DNA from: Microcaldota archaeon
GTDB lineage: Archaea > Micrarchaeota > Micrarchaeia > Micrarchaeales > CABMGC01
DNA: 38,041 nt
Assembly (NCBI GenBank): GCA_027328425.1
Contig: DAHVUT010000003.1
Coordinates: 1 to 38,041 of the forward strand
Direction of reading: 5' to 3'
Below the pieces are notes generated by a model that searched no databases, had not been told where the DNA came from, and was given only the letters and a program-made list of their open reading frames with translations. This document shows, piece after piece, positions 8,016 to 15,369 of this stretch; positions within the stretch are counted from its first letter, which is position 1, and every line of letters begins with the position of its first letter. The translations under genes and the position numbers were made by a program.

Positions 8016-8026
8016 CTATTTAAATG
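8016..8026 (-). promoter_or_regulatory. TATA-like box for the wHTH regulator
   Basis: The minus strand reads CATTTAAATAG, centred about 27 nt upstream of the ATG at 7994. This predicts leaderless transcription of the wHTH-reductase pair. Confidence 0.55.
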
Positions 8027-8108
8027 TGAGCAAGGAGCTGATGCCGTGCCATTGTATGCACGGACATGCAGAAAGTAATAATAACCTTTTGTGCACACAA
8101 ACTACAAT

Positions 8109-9656
8109 ATGTTATACTTAAGTAAAATTATAGGTAGTTTAGTAAATGGATTCGCTCGGGCACCGTCAGGCCACAGTACCAACCCAGAACTGCAAAAAGC
8201 GAAACTCAGTTTCTCCATGGACCTTGCCCAAGATTACGAGACTGTCTTGCAGTCCTTCGGCATCGTGCCCAGGACAATAGGCAAGAAGGGCAGCAGGACG
8301 CTCTACGTGGTGGCCGGAGGCATGGCGCGCCTGACGCGGCAGGAGGAAGAATGCGCGGAGGAGGCGAAAGCGCTAGTGGTGGAGAAACTGTCCGAAGGCG
8401 ACGATGAGATAGGCATGCATCAGTTCAGCAGGGCGAAGGAGATGACGCAGAGCTTTCTCTCCGCGCGCATGGCCCCAGAGCGCTCGAACCTCGTGTCATA
8501 CATCGTGGCCCACGATACCGTGGGCTACGGACCCATAAGCATGCTTCTCGAAGACAGGCAGAAACTCGAAGAGATAGAGATAAACGCACCGAGCGCCAGC
8601 ATAAGCGTCTTCCACGTAGACTACGGCAGGTGCGAGACGAACCTGAGCTTCAGAGGCGAGCGCGAATTCAGGCATTGCATAAACAAGATGATCTATGAGG
8701 TCGACAAGGAGCTCAGCGAGGACAGCCCGATAGTCGACGCGCAGGTGGAGAGCGCAAGGGTGCACGCACAGATGCGGCCCTACGCGCTCAGCGGGGCCGC
8801 CGCATCGATACGCATAGGCGACCAGAAGATGATATGCTTCGACTACCTGATCAAGAAGCAAACGACCAGCTTCGAAACGCTTGCATACATGTGGATGACT
8901 ATGGATGCGGGCATGAACGTGCTCGTCGCAGGCTCTCCTGCGAGCGGAAAGACAACGCTGATGAGCGCCCTCTTCTCATTCATACCGAGATCCGAGCGAC
9001 TGATAACCATAGAGGAGGACGTGAATGAGCTCAAGGCCAAGATAGACATAAACAACACCGTCGAGCTCTACGGCTCCAAGTACATGGGCGCCGTAACGAC
9101 AACGCGCGAGCAGGTGATAAATGCGCTTCGTATGCGGCCCGACAGACTTGTAGTGGGAGAGCTGCGCGGCTCCGAAGCGCAGGAGCTGTTCGCCGGCGCG
9201 AACCTCGGCGTACCCTTCATGACTACGATGCACAGCAACGAAGGGGGCATGGAGATAGTGAAGAAGCTCATGATAAAGCCTATGGCGGTCCAGGCCGGAG
9301 CGATAAGCTCCCTGGACATTGCGCTGTACATGAGGCACACTGACCTGTCAAGGAGGCTGCTCTCGGACATATACGAGTACAGGTGGCTGAGCAAGGCCGA
9401 GACAATGGAGCTCGGCAGCACGATAGCAGAATCTGATTCTGTAGATGTGTTCGCCGTGGTGGAGAACGGCGAACTCGACAGGACTGCGCTCCTGAAGTCC
9501 AAGGTCATCGATGCGTTCTCCAGGAAGAATGGCATCTCGGCAAGGCTCGCTCTTAAGGAGCTCGACAAGCGAGCTTCGTACCTCGGGGAGCTCTACGTCT
9601 CCCGCGGAGACTCGGCTGCGCTTACAGAGGCGATACAGGTGTATGGTTGGAGGTAA
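8109..9656 (+). CDS. type IV pilus/archaellum-type secretion ATPase
   Basis: This 515-residue protein is a VirB11/TadA/FlaI-family hexameric ATPase that would power pilus assembly at the membrane. Walker A is GSPASGKT (residues 275-282), followed by the acidic box TIEEDVNEL near 300, the Walker B region DRLVVGELRGSEA and the histidine box FMTTMHSNEGG. An N-terminal domain of about 250 residues precedes the ATPase core. The ATG at 8109 is chosen over an earlier GTG (8091) because a TATA-like run (GTAATAATAAC) is centred about 27 nt upstream. It heads a cluster with membrane platform proteins and pilins, so pilus assembly or secretion is the likely job. Confidence 0.92.
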   Translation: MLYLSKIIGSLVNGFARAPSGHSTNPELQKAKLSFSMDLAQDYETVLQSFGIVPRTIGKKGSRTLYVVAGGMARLTRQEEECAEEAKALVVEKLSEGDDEIGMHQFSRAKEMTQSFLSARMAPERSNLVSYIVAHDTVGYGPISMLLEDRQKLEEIEINAPSASISVFHVDYGRCETNLSFRGEREFRHCINKMIYEVDKELSEDSPIVDAQVESARVHAQMRPYALSGAAASIRIGDQKMICFDYLIKKQTTSFETLAYMWMTMDAGMNVLVAGSPASGKTTLMSALFSFIPRSERLITIEEDVNELKAKIDINNTVELYGSKYMGAVTTTREQVINALRMRPDRLVVGELRGSEAQELFAGANLGVPFMTTMHSNEGGMEIVKKLMIKPMAVQAGAISSLDIALYMRHTDLSRRLLSDIYEYRWLSKAETMELGSTIAESDSVDVFAVVENGELDRTALLKSKVIDAFSRKNGISARLALKELDKRASYLGELYVSRGDSAALTEAIQVYGWR

Positions 9657-9660
9657 ACTA

Positions 9661-9680
9661 CCACCGCCTAAAGGCGGTGG
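9661..9680. repeat. perfect 8-bp hairpin directly after the ATPase gene
   Basis: CCACCGCC and GGCGGTGG form a perfect stem with a TAAA loop, 4 nt after the ATPase stop codon. Such stems occur at the right ends of IS200/IS605-type elements and could also act as a terminator or RNA-processing site. Confidence 0.7.
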
Positions 9681-9921
9681 CATTCCATAGGTTGATTCGC
9701 ATGTTGCAAAACAACGTCATCGGAACGCATGAGTCCGTTTACAGGGACTCGCCTATTGAAAATCTGGGCATTATCGGTCAATACATGTTCCCGCTCCAAC
9801 AGGGATTTGGCTGTCCCCACAGCACTGCAGTGGGCAAAGATACTTGTCGGTCAGTGCTTATAAGATTGCTGTTCGATTTCCTCCACAACACAAATGCTGT
9901 GGTTTCCATTGAGGTGTCGTA
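9661..9921 (-). mobile_element. possible IS200/IS605-type relic (or structured RNA)
   Basis: The 265 nt between the ATPase and the membrane platform gene have no good ORF but contain a series of hairpins at 9661-9680, 9701-9717, 9731-9750, 9789-9805, 9816-9834 and 9883-9902. Read on the minus strand, the segment near 9900-9925 encodes DTSMETTAF, reminiscent of the C-terminal tails of TnpB proteins. The last minus-strand hairpin is of the type found at IS605 right ends. A decayed element keeping only the tnpB tail and its omega-RNA region is therefore possible. A plain intra-operon structured RNA is the alternative. Confidence 0.35.
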
Positions 9922-10623
9922 ATGAACATGCTTGCGCTTGGTTTTTGGCACGCGAAGGCTGCCTGTAAGGCGGCGAGAAGACTGGGCGCGGTGGCAGCTG
10001 CCGGCACACTCACCGCGCTGCTCTGCTTTGTGAATGGCGAATGGAGTATCGAGATGGCGGCGGTGTTCTTCGCGCTCTCCGCTATGGAGATGCTGGCCAT
10101 AGGTGCAATGCTTTCCAGGAACGCGAAGCTCCACAAGGAAAGAAACTTAGGGACACAGCTCGTCGACTACCTCTACCGCGCCGTGTACGGCAAGAAAAAG
10201 TCGGGCTCGTTCGCGCTCGCAATGCTCAATGCGCAACGAAACGTCGCCCACAAGGAACTGGGGGGCAAGATAGCCAAGGAACTGAAGATGCGCTTCATGT
10301 CATCGGTCCCGGATGGCGAGCTGGAAGCAGGAATACTGCACGGTTGCTCGACTAGACAGGGCGCCGAATCTAGGGTTGCCGCATACATGCTCGCCGAGAA
10401 ATCGCGCAGGAGCAGGATAGACGAGACAGCGCAACGGTATGCCACATTCGGCATGTTCGTATCCACAATACTCCCGAGTTTCATGATATTCGCATTCATA
10501 GGAGACTACGTGCTGGCGCAGTCCGCGGCCGGTCTGCTCTTCCTTTCTGTAGGCCTGCTCTCCGCGGTGCCGATAATATACTCGCTGGGCAGCACGCTCA
10601 TGTGGAGGAGATTGTTTGGCTAG
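9922..10623 (+). CDS. TadC/FlaJ-like pilus platform protein, first half
   Basis: This 233-residue membrane protein resembles one half of an archaeal FlaJ/TadC platform protein. Two transmembrane segments (about 20-38 and 44-64) precede a basic cytoplasmic region of about 100 residues, and two more follow (about 170-190 and 197-225). It follows the ATPase gene and overlaps the next gene by 8 nt. Canonical archaeal FlaJ is a single protein of about 500 residues with two such modules; here the modules appear as two adjacent proteins. Sequence similarity alone is weak, so the call rests mainly on topology and context. Confidence 0.68.
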   Translation: MNMLALGFWHAKAACKAARRLGAVAAAGTLTALLCFVNGEWSIEMAAVFFALSAMEMLAIGAMLSRNAKLHKERNLGTQLVDYLYRAVYGKKKSGSFALAMLNAQRNVAHKELGGKIAKELKMRFMSSVPDGELEAGILHGCSTRQGAESRVAAYMLAEKSRRSRIDETAQRYATFGMFVSTILPSFMIFAFIGDYVLAQSAAGLLFLSVGLLSAVPIIYSLGSTLMWRRLFG

Positions 10624-11233
10624 GCTATTTACAGCAAGGGATGGCGGCGCACAGGACCCACGGAAGCTGCTAGTTACGGGGCGGCTCCTCGGCGCGTACG
10701 AGGAGAGCGGTCTCCTGATGAAATCGTTTGCGGGCGTGGCCAAGGGTAACAAGGACTATGAGCGCGAGGCGAGGAGGATGCGGCTGGGCGGCGCGCGCAT
10801 GGATCGCCCTGGCGATGAGATGCTCAGCATAGTAGCATTTGCGATTGAGAGCGGCGCGAGCGCGAAGCACGCGCTGCGAATGCTTGTGGCCAGGCTCGAA
10901 CACGCACACGAGATAACAGACAGCATAAGGGCCAAGACAGGCAGCATGCAGACGTTAACCTACATTGGCATGTCCTTCTTTTTCCCGCTCTTCGCGAGCA
11001 TAAGTGCCAACATAATATCGAGCACGTTCGCAATGCCCGGGCAGGCGCAGTTCGCCTCATCTGGGATTGTTGCCATGGCGCTCGCGTACTCATGCATCAT
11101 ACTGCTCATCTCTGAATCGTTCGCGCACCCGGAACGCAGCGCAGTGTCGAATGCACTCCGCTCCCTCCCTTACTTCGCGGCGTCGATGGCCACCGCGCTA
11201 GTTTCCGGGACACTCATCGCAAACACGCTTTAG
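10616..11233 (+). CDS. TadC/FlaJ-like pilus platform protein, second half
   Basis: This 205-residue protein has a cytoplasmic N-terminal part ending in helices with GDEMLSIVAFAIESGASAKHALR, typical of the T2SF (GspF/FlaJ) domain. Three hydrophobic segments follow, at about 108-132, 147-167 and 184-205. The start is a TTG at 10616: a strong Shine-Dalgarno (GGAGGAG, 10604-10610) sits 5 nt upstream and inside the end of the preceding gene, so the two are translationally coupled. It probably pairs with the first-half protein to form the pilus platform. The pilin genes follow within 10 nt. Confidence 0.7.
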   Translation: MARLFTARDGGAQDPRKLLVTGRLLGAYEESGLLMKSFAGVAKGNKDYEREARRMRLGGARMDRPGDEMLSIVAFAIESGASAKHALRMLVARLEHAHEITDSIRAKTGSMQTLTYIGMSFFFPLFASISANIISSTFAMPGQAQFASSGIVAMALAYSCIILLISESFAHPERSAVSNALRSLPYFAASMATALVSGTLIANTL

Positions 11234-11241
11234 GTGAAAAA

Positions 11242-11508
11242 ATGCAAAAGATAGGAAATACAATAGACAGGCTGTTGCCTGCGCATGCGGCAGCGTTCCT
11301 CGCTCTCGCGAGGAGCAAGAAGGCGCAGGGCTCGCTGGAGTACATAATGATGGTGGCGGCGGCCAGCATCGTGATTGTGCTTGCGCTCGCCATGGTCGTA
11401 AAACTGAAAGGGGCCGTAGTGAGCAACGTGAACATAAACGGCACAAGCACAGGGATAGCTAACGCCATAGGAAGCGAACTGGGTTCGCTCACCGCCAACG
11501 GCGTGTAG
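11242..11508 (+). CDS. small class III-type pilin
   Basis: This 88-residue protein is a pilin-like subunit. After a positively charged stretch comes KKAQGSLEYIMMVAAAS, the classic archaeal class III signal (cleavage before the Q/G-S-L-E segment) followed by a hydrophobic helix at about residues 34-52. The mature part is only about 55 residues with an N-glycosylation sequon NGTS. It would be processed by a prepilin peptidase of the FlaK/PibD or EppA type, which is not in the window. It follows the platform genes and abuts the next pilin gene. Confidence 0.85.
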   Translation: MQKIGNTIDRLLPAHAAAFLALARSKKAQGSLEYIMMVAAASIVIVLALAMVVKLKGAVVSNVNINGTSTGIANAIGSELGSLTANGV

Positions 11509-11880
11509 ATGAGGGCACAGCTCTCCCTCGAGCTGCTCGTGTATCTTGCCCTTGCGGGCCTCTCGTTAGCCGTAGTACTGCACGCCGCGTCCGCGCCGCT
11601 TGCGAAAGCGGGCTACGCGGTGAGGGTGTACGGCATATCCCAGTTCGTCGGGCAGCTGAACGAAAGACTTGTTTCGGGAGCCTACGGAAACGGCAGCATG
11701 TATCTGCCCGCTGGGCTCTGCCCCACCGGGGCACAGCACGGGCAGCTTGAGACTGCCTATGGCACGTTCAGCCTCCTGACCCCCGTCGCGCTCTCCGGCA
11801 ACGTCTTCTGCCCGGACGGCGTGGTGGCCGGACTGAGAATAGAGATTAGCAACGGCACCGCGTTGATCTCACGGAATTAG
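11509..11880 (+). CDS. second class III-type pilin-like protein
   Basis: This 123-residue protein starts with MRAQLSLELLVYLALAGLS, a short class III-like signal (RAQ-S-L-E-L) followed by a hydrophobic helix, then a small extracellular domain with two cysteines (CPTG and CPDG) and two sequons. Its ATG directly follows the stop of the first pilin gene, so the two are coupled. It may be a minor or tip pilin of the same structure. It is the last gene of the pilus cluster. Confidence 0.75.
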   Translation: MRAQLSLELLVYLALAGLSLAVVLHAASAPLAKAGYAVRVYGISQFVGQLNERLVSGAYGNGSMYLPAGLCPTGAQHGQLETAYGTFSLLTPVALSGNVFCPDGVVAGLRIEISNGTALISRN

Positions 11881-11920
11881 GGCGGGCGCAGTGCGGCTCG
11901 GTTTGCGCTGACAGCTCCAG

Positions 11921-12811
11921 TCATTCCGCGTCCAGCACGTACTTTATCAGCGCCTGCTCTATTTGCACCTTGTTTTTCGTCTCCTTCCATACAACGCTCC
12001 TCTTGCCGTCGATTACATCTGCCGTTATCTCCCTGCCCCTGAATACGGGCATGGGATGCAGCACTATGGCGTCCTTGTTTGCATAGCGCAGCGTCCTGCT
12101 GTTGAGCTGGTAGCGCGAAAACTCCTTGGATCGCCAGTCGGGTCGCGCCCCTCCCGGCCCCCGAGCGGCCACATACACCACATCGGCCCCAGCCAGCCCT
12201 TCTTCCATATCCTCAAACACATGCACAAGGCCGTACTTGCCGGCAGCGCTGACACGTTCGCGGCCTGGCTCCGCAGAAGCCGGTCCCACTATGGCGATAT
12301 CGGCACCCAGTCTCGTCGCAGCAAGCGTGAACGAGCTCACCAAATTCTTGGCTCCGTTGCCTATGCACGCTATCCTGAGCTGCCCGAGACCTCCCTTGAA
12401 GCCAGCTATAGTGTAGGCGTCATTCAGCGCCTGCACCGGCCTTTCCAGGTCGGTAAGCACATTTATCACAGGAACCTTCGACGAGTCTGCGAAACCGACA
12501 AGGTCTGCGTGTTGCGGGATGCTCGCCGCCACAACGTCTGCATGCGCGCCAAACTGCTTCTCTGCACCTGCAAGCGCCATGGCCGGATCACCGCCAGAGC
12601 CAGAGGTGCCTACATACATGCTCTTACCGCCAAGCAGCGCCATGGCATTTTCCAGGGAGACGCGTTCGCGCAGGTTGGCGCCCTCAAAAAGTATCGCGAG
12701 CGTGCTGAGCCTGCTGAGCGACAGATGCCTGCCCGAATTTATTGTGTCCGCTATTCCGAAAACGTCCTCGTACTGCTGCTTTGAGAAATCATCAGCGCTC
12801 AGGAAATGCAT
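11921..12811 (-). CDS. degenerate aspartate/ornithine carbamoyltransferase paralogue
   Basis: The 296-residue protein has the overall fold pattern of the ATCase/OTCase family: LFEGANLRERVSLENAMALLGG, PVINVLTDLERPVQALND, LRIACIGNGAKNLVSSF and DAIVLHPMPVFRGREIT. The catalytic signatures are altered. STRTS has become NLRER (46-50), HPTQ has become RPVQ (124-127), the SMG amino-acid loop is replaced by AARGPGG, and HCLP is HPMP (252-255). Loss of the phosphate-binding Ser/Thr and the histidine argues against normal carbamoyl transfer. It may bind another ligand or be a pseudoenzyme. It ends an operon headed by ribosomal protein S8e, starting 2 nt after the gene before it. Confidence 0.78.
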   Translation of the reverse strand: MHFLSADDFSKQQYEDVFGIADTINSGRHLSLSRLSTLAILFEGANLRERVSLENAMALLGGKSMYVGTSGSGGDPAMALAGAEKQFGAHADVVAASIPQHADLVGFADSSKVPVINVLTDLERPVQALNDAYTIAGFKGGLGQLRIACIGNGAKNLVSSFTLAATRLGADIAIVGPASAEPGRERVSAAGKYGLVHVFEDMEEGLAGADVVYVAARGPGGARPDWRSKEFSRYQLNSRTLRYANKDAIVLHPMPVFRGREITADVIDGKRSVVWKETKNKVQIEQALIKYVLDAE

Positions 12812-12812
12812 G

Positions 12813-13277
12813 CTATCCGAATATAAGACCCATCCCGGCGTCCGCGCGGCTCTTCTCCTCTTCTATCATGCCGATCACTTTCTGCTCCGTCTCCGCGTCG
12901 GCCCGCTGTATGCTCTTGAAGTTCTTCTTCAGCTTCGCGTCCGCCCCGTCAAGGAACAGGTCGTTAGCCGAGAGATAGAGGTAGCTCTTCTCCCTGTCCA
13001 GGCCAAGGCTGATGCCATCCTTGAGCTGGTAATCCTGCCTGGCAAATATTATGTTCGTCTCCTTGTCGTTCTTGAGCCTGTCCAGTGCCTGCGCTATCTC
13101 CTTCTCCTTCGCCTCTATCTGCTGCGCAAGCTCCGGGTGCTCACCCCTGTATTTCGCATCGCTCCATTCCTTGGGCATCTTAGGTATTGTGTTCTGGTCA
13201 AGATAGGGGTCGTACTCGAGCATCTTCTTCAGCGCAGGCGCCTCGGCGGCATCCAGCGCGTACACCCTGGCAGACAT
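12813..13277 (-). CDS. hypothetical protein in the S8e operon
   Basis: This 154-residue soluble protein is not recognised. It is highly charged, with a long probable coiled-coil or helical hairpin around residues 45-80 (PELAQQIEAKEKEIAQALDR) and a second helical stretch near 120-145. No zinc ligands or nucleotide-binding motif are visible. The gene starts 5 nt after the S8e stop and ends 2 nt before the transcarbamylase-like gene, so it is certainly co-transcribed. A role near translation would be a guess from position only. Confidence 0.68.
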   Translation of the reverse strand: MSARVYALDAAEAPALKKMLEYDPYLDQNTIPKMPKEWSDAKYRGEHPELAQQIEAKEKEIAQALDRLKNDKETNIIFARQDYQLKDGISLGLDREKSYLYLSANDLFLDGADAKLKKNFKSIQRADAETEQKVIGMIEEEKSRADAGMGLIFG

Positions 13278-13281
13278 GCGC

Positions 13282-13680
13282 TCAGGCCTCCATCAACACA
13301 GCATTTATGCTGCCTTCCTGCCCAGGCCTATTCACCACGCGCGCCTTGCCCAGCTCCGTGTTTATGACCGTGCCCTTGGTCATTATGCCCAGCCTTGCGA
13401 AGTTCCTGTTGTCCCTGGACTCCTCAACGCCGGTTATCTTCGCCTTCTTATAGCCCTGCTTCGTTAGTACATTGGCGAAAGCAGCGTACTTGAGCACATT
13501 CTTGATGTTGCCTCCCCTGCTTCTCGTGCCGTTGACCTGCTGCTCCGTTCCAGCCTTAGCTTCGGCAAAATAACCCCCCATCTCGCTCCTGCGCTTGTCC
13601 CTGAACTTGTTCTTGATCTTGCCGCTGCCGCTCGCTACCCTGTCGGGCTTGCTGTGCAGCTGCGCACCGAACTGACTCAT
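13282..13680 (-). CDS. rps8e: 30S ribosomal protein S8e
   Basis: S8e is an archaeal/eukaryal small-subunit ribosomal protein. The 132-residue product shows the family signatures GSGKIKNKFRDKRRSEMGG, NGTRSRGGNIKN, KYAAFANVL, ARLGIMTKGTVINTELGKAR and RPGQEGSINAVLME. Two in-frame ATGs compete. I choose the one at 13680 because GTGAT lies just 5 nt upstream and the resulting N-terminus fits the family; the ATG at 13695 would add five residues. It heads a three-gene minus-strand operon. Confidence 0.95.
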   Translation of the reverse strand: MSQFGAQLHSKPDRVASGSGKIKNKFRDKRRSEMGGYFAEAKAGTEQQVNGTRSRGGNIKNVLKYAAFANVLTKQGYKKAKITGVEESRDNRNFARLGIMTKGTVINTELGKARVVNRPGQEGSINAVLMEA

Positions 13681-13744
13681 AGCATCACAGCTCATTATTA
13701 GGCTGCTTGCTGCTTATAAAGCTTTATTCGTCGATGACTATTGC

Positions 13745-14191
13745 ATGCGGAAGGATGCGATCGTGTTTGCAGGGCGGCCGGTGGCTGCACTGTGCTCCAG
13801 CAGGCTCGATATCGAGAAGCTTGTTGAGATTAGCAAGAAGTTGTCTACGCACGGCGACGTGGTGCTCCTGCTTGCGCCGAAGCAGGGGATGGAGAGACGG
13901 CTGCTTCCTGCTTTTGCCAACGCTACCGTAAGAGCCAAGGAAAGAATGTCAAGGAGCAGGAGCCTGCAGATGGAGATGCTGCTGTTCGCGTGCGGCAGTA
14001 TGAACATAGGCGCCGCTCTGGAGTCATGCGGCGCGAAGAACAGGAATGATTTCATTGTGTTCGCGTCGAACAGGAAGCTGTTTGCAGCGTTCTCCAAGGA
14101 GACGGGGCTAGGCGTAATGAAAAGGATTAAGCTGAAGCTTGACTTTCGGGAAGCGGGCGATGTCGCAACCACAGAGCTGGCAGCGCAATGA
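13745..14191 (+). CDS. cgi121: KEOPS complex subunit Cgi121
   Basis: The 148-residue protein looks like Cgi121, the KEOPS subunit that binds tRNA and helps Kae1 make the universal t6A modification at tRNA position 37. The C-terminal half shows the family arrangement: SLQMEMLLFACGSMNIGAAL (the E-LL-ASG-xxI-xAL motif), then GAKNRNDFIVFAS. The N-terminal half is an alpha/beta segment ending in ANATVRAKERMSRSRS, consistent with the family. Assignment rests on motif order and length. Other KEOPS genes are not in the window. It converges with the deaminase gene, the two stop codons touching. Confidence 0.68.
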   Translation: MRKDAIVFAGRPVAALCSSRLDIEKLVEISKKLSTHGDVVLLLAPKQGMERRLLPAFANATVRAKERMSRSRSLQMEMLLFACGSMNIGAALESCGAKNRNDFIVFASNRKLFAAFSKETGLGVMKRIKLKLDFREAGDVATTELAAQ

Positions 14192-14680
14192 TTACCCGCC
14201 GTATTGGAAGGAGAGTGTATTGTACTCTGCGGCATCGTACACCCTGATGCCGTCTTCACATGGAAGCGCAAACTCGGTTATGCCAACATCCAGAGCCATC
14301 TTGCTGCATATCGTGCAGTATGGATCGCCAGACAGTCCTTCCTGGCGACCTCCACCGTCCAGCCGCGTGACATAAAGCCTGGAACCGGGCAGTTTGCCCG
14401 GATTGCTTTTTAGGGCGTCCATTATGGCCCTCTGTTCGGCGTGCATGCAGCACGTCTTGTCCGTGACCCGCTTATTATAGGAATCTTTCAGAACAGAGCA
14501 TCGTCTCTGATCCTCCCTTTTGGCCGGAGGGGAATTGAACCCGCTCCCAATCACTCTGCCTTCGCTTACTATTACGCTCCCGTAGTGGCGCTGCCGGCAA
14601 GTGGCACTAGAAGCGGCATCCGCAGCTTCCTGAAAATGCAGAATCGCCTCCTTCTCCTCGTCACCGGAAAGATATCGCAT
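14192..14680 (-). CDS. cytidine/dCMP deaminase family protein
   Basis: This zinc deaminase of about 162 residues has the family motif HAEQ (H-A-E, zinc ligand and proton shuttle, about residues 80-82) preceded by CCM, and the PYCTIC pair of cysteines (about 121-125). Its length and the extra cysteines resemble dCMP deaminase rather than small cytidine deaminases, suggesting a role in pyrimidine nucleotide metabolism. The substrate cannot be fixed from sequence. Starts at 14692 (GTG), 14689 and 14680 (ATG) are possible. GTGATGG ends 5 nt before the last, so I use it. The gene is close to the XPF nuclease stop (14682). Confidence 0.82.
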   Translation of the reverse strand: MRYLSGDEEKEAILHFQEAADAASSATCRQRHYGSVIVSEGRVIGSGFNSPPAKREDQRRCSVLKDSYNKRVTDKTCCMHAEQRAIMDALKSNPGKLPGSRLYVTRLDGGGRQEGLSGDPYCTICSKMALDVGITEFALPCEDGIRVYDAAEYNTLSFQYGG

Positions 14681-14681
14681 A

Positions 14682-15329
14682 TCAACCATCACTTTCGATG
14701 AACTCTGCGTTGAGCACCTCGTATATCTTCTCTGCCTTCTTCTCGCCTATCTTGTTAACTTCCATTAGCTCGCCGGGCTCAGCCGAAACAACTCCTTTTA
14801 TCGTCCTGAAGTGGCTTATCAGCGATTTTGCTATTTTTGGACCTATGCCAGGGATGGAGCTCAGTATGAGCACCTGCCACTGCGCGTCAGTGAACGCCCT
14901 CTTGGCTCCCTGTATGCGGGGCTCGCGCTTCTCCCGTTGTTCCCTCTCTGCCAGCCTCGCGAGTATGCTGACTGTATCTGCTGCGCTCTTCGATCTTATC
15001 ACTTGCACGTTGTAGTCCTGGTATATGCTTATTATAGCCCCAAGGGTCACGTTGGGATTCATCATCGACTCGTTCTCGTCGCCCTCTATGAGCAGCAATG
15101 GTTTGGTGAACGCGCGGCCAAGCCTGTCCAGCTGGTCGAAGATGCGCGAGTTTGTTATCGAACTATCGAAGTCGCGCACTGTCTTGCGCTCGACGCACAT
15201 CCTGTCGGAAAGCACGTAGTCGCCAACAGGCAACTGCGCAAACCTGAGTATTATGCCAGACCCCGAAAGCCCCTCTATTATATCGAGGTTCCGTTCCCGC
15301 TTGTCTACTATTATGCTTGCGTCCCCCAT
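14682..15329 (-). CDS. XPF/ERCC4-type structure-specific nuclease
   Basis: This 215-residue protein is the nuclease half of the archaeal XPF/Hef family, which cuts branched DNA at flaps and stalled forks. The catalytic core is complete: GDYVLS (residues 36-41) and ERKTVRDF (47-54), with an upstream D-x-R-E-R acid cluster at residues 9-13. Two helix-hairpin-helix motifs follow (SSIPGIGPKIAKSL near 155-168 and VNKIGEKKAEKI near 192-203). There is no helicase domain, as in crenarchaeal XPF, which works with PCNA. It is divergent from the RIO1 kinase gene with a 40-nt shared upstream region. Confidence 0.92.
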   Translation of the reverse strand: MGDASIIVDKRERNLDIIEGLSGSGIILRFAQLPVGDYVLSDRMCVERKTVRDFDSSITNSRIFDQLDRLGRAFTKPLLLIEGDENESMMNPNVTLGAIISIYQDYNVQVIRSKSAADTVSILARLAEREQREKREPRIQGAKRAFTDAQWQVLILSSIPGIGPKIAKSLISHFRTIKGVVSAEPGELMEVNKIGEKKAEKIYEVLNAEFIESDG

Positions 15330-15369
15330 CTCATCCCTACGGCTGTGCTACATTGATATTAGCTTAGTT

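Noticed and set aside
9727-9765. Hammerhead-ribozyme-like string (ATGAGTCC hairpin followed by GAAA)
   Set aside because: The CUGANGA core and the GAAA placement next to stem II are not both present; only a 6-bp hairpin is real.
9647-9922. 91-codon plus-strand ORF between the ATPase and platform genes
   Set aside because: It overlaps the ATPase 3' end, has no family features and consists of hairpin-forming sequence; not credible as protein.
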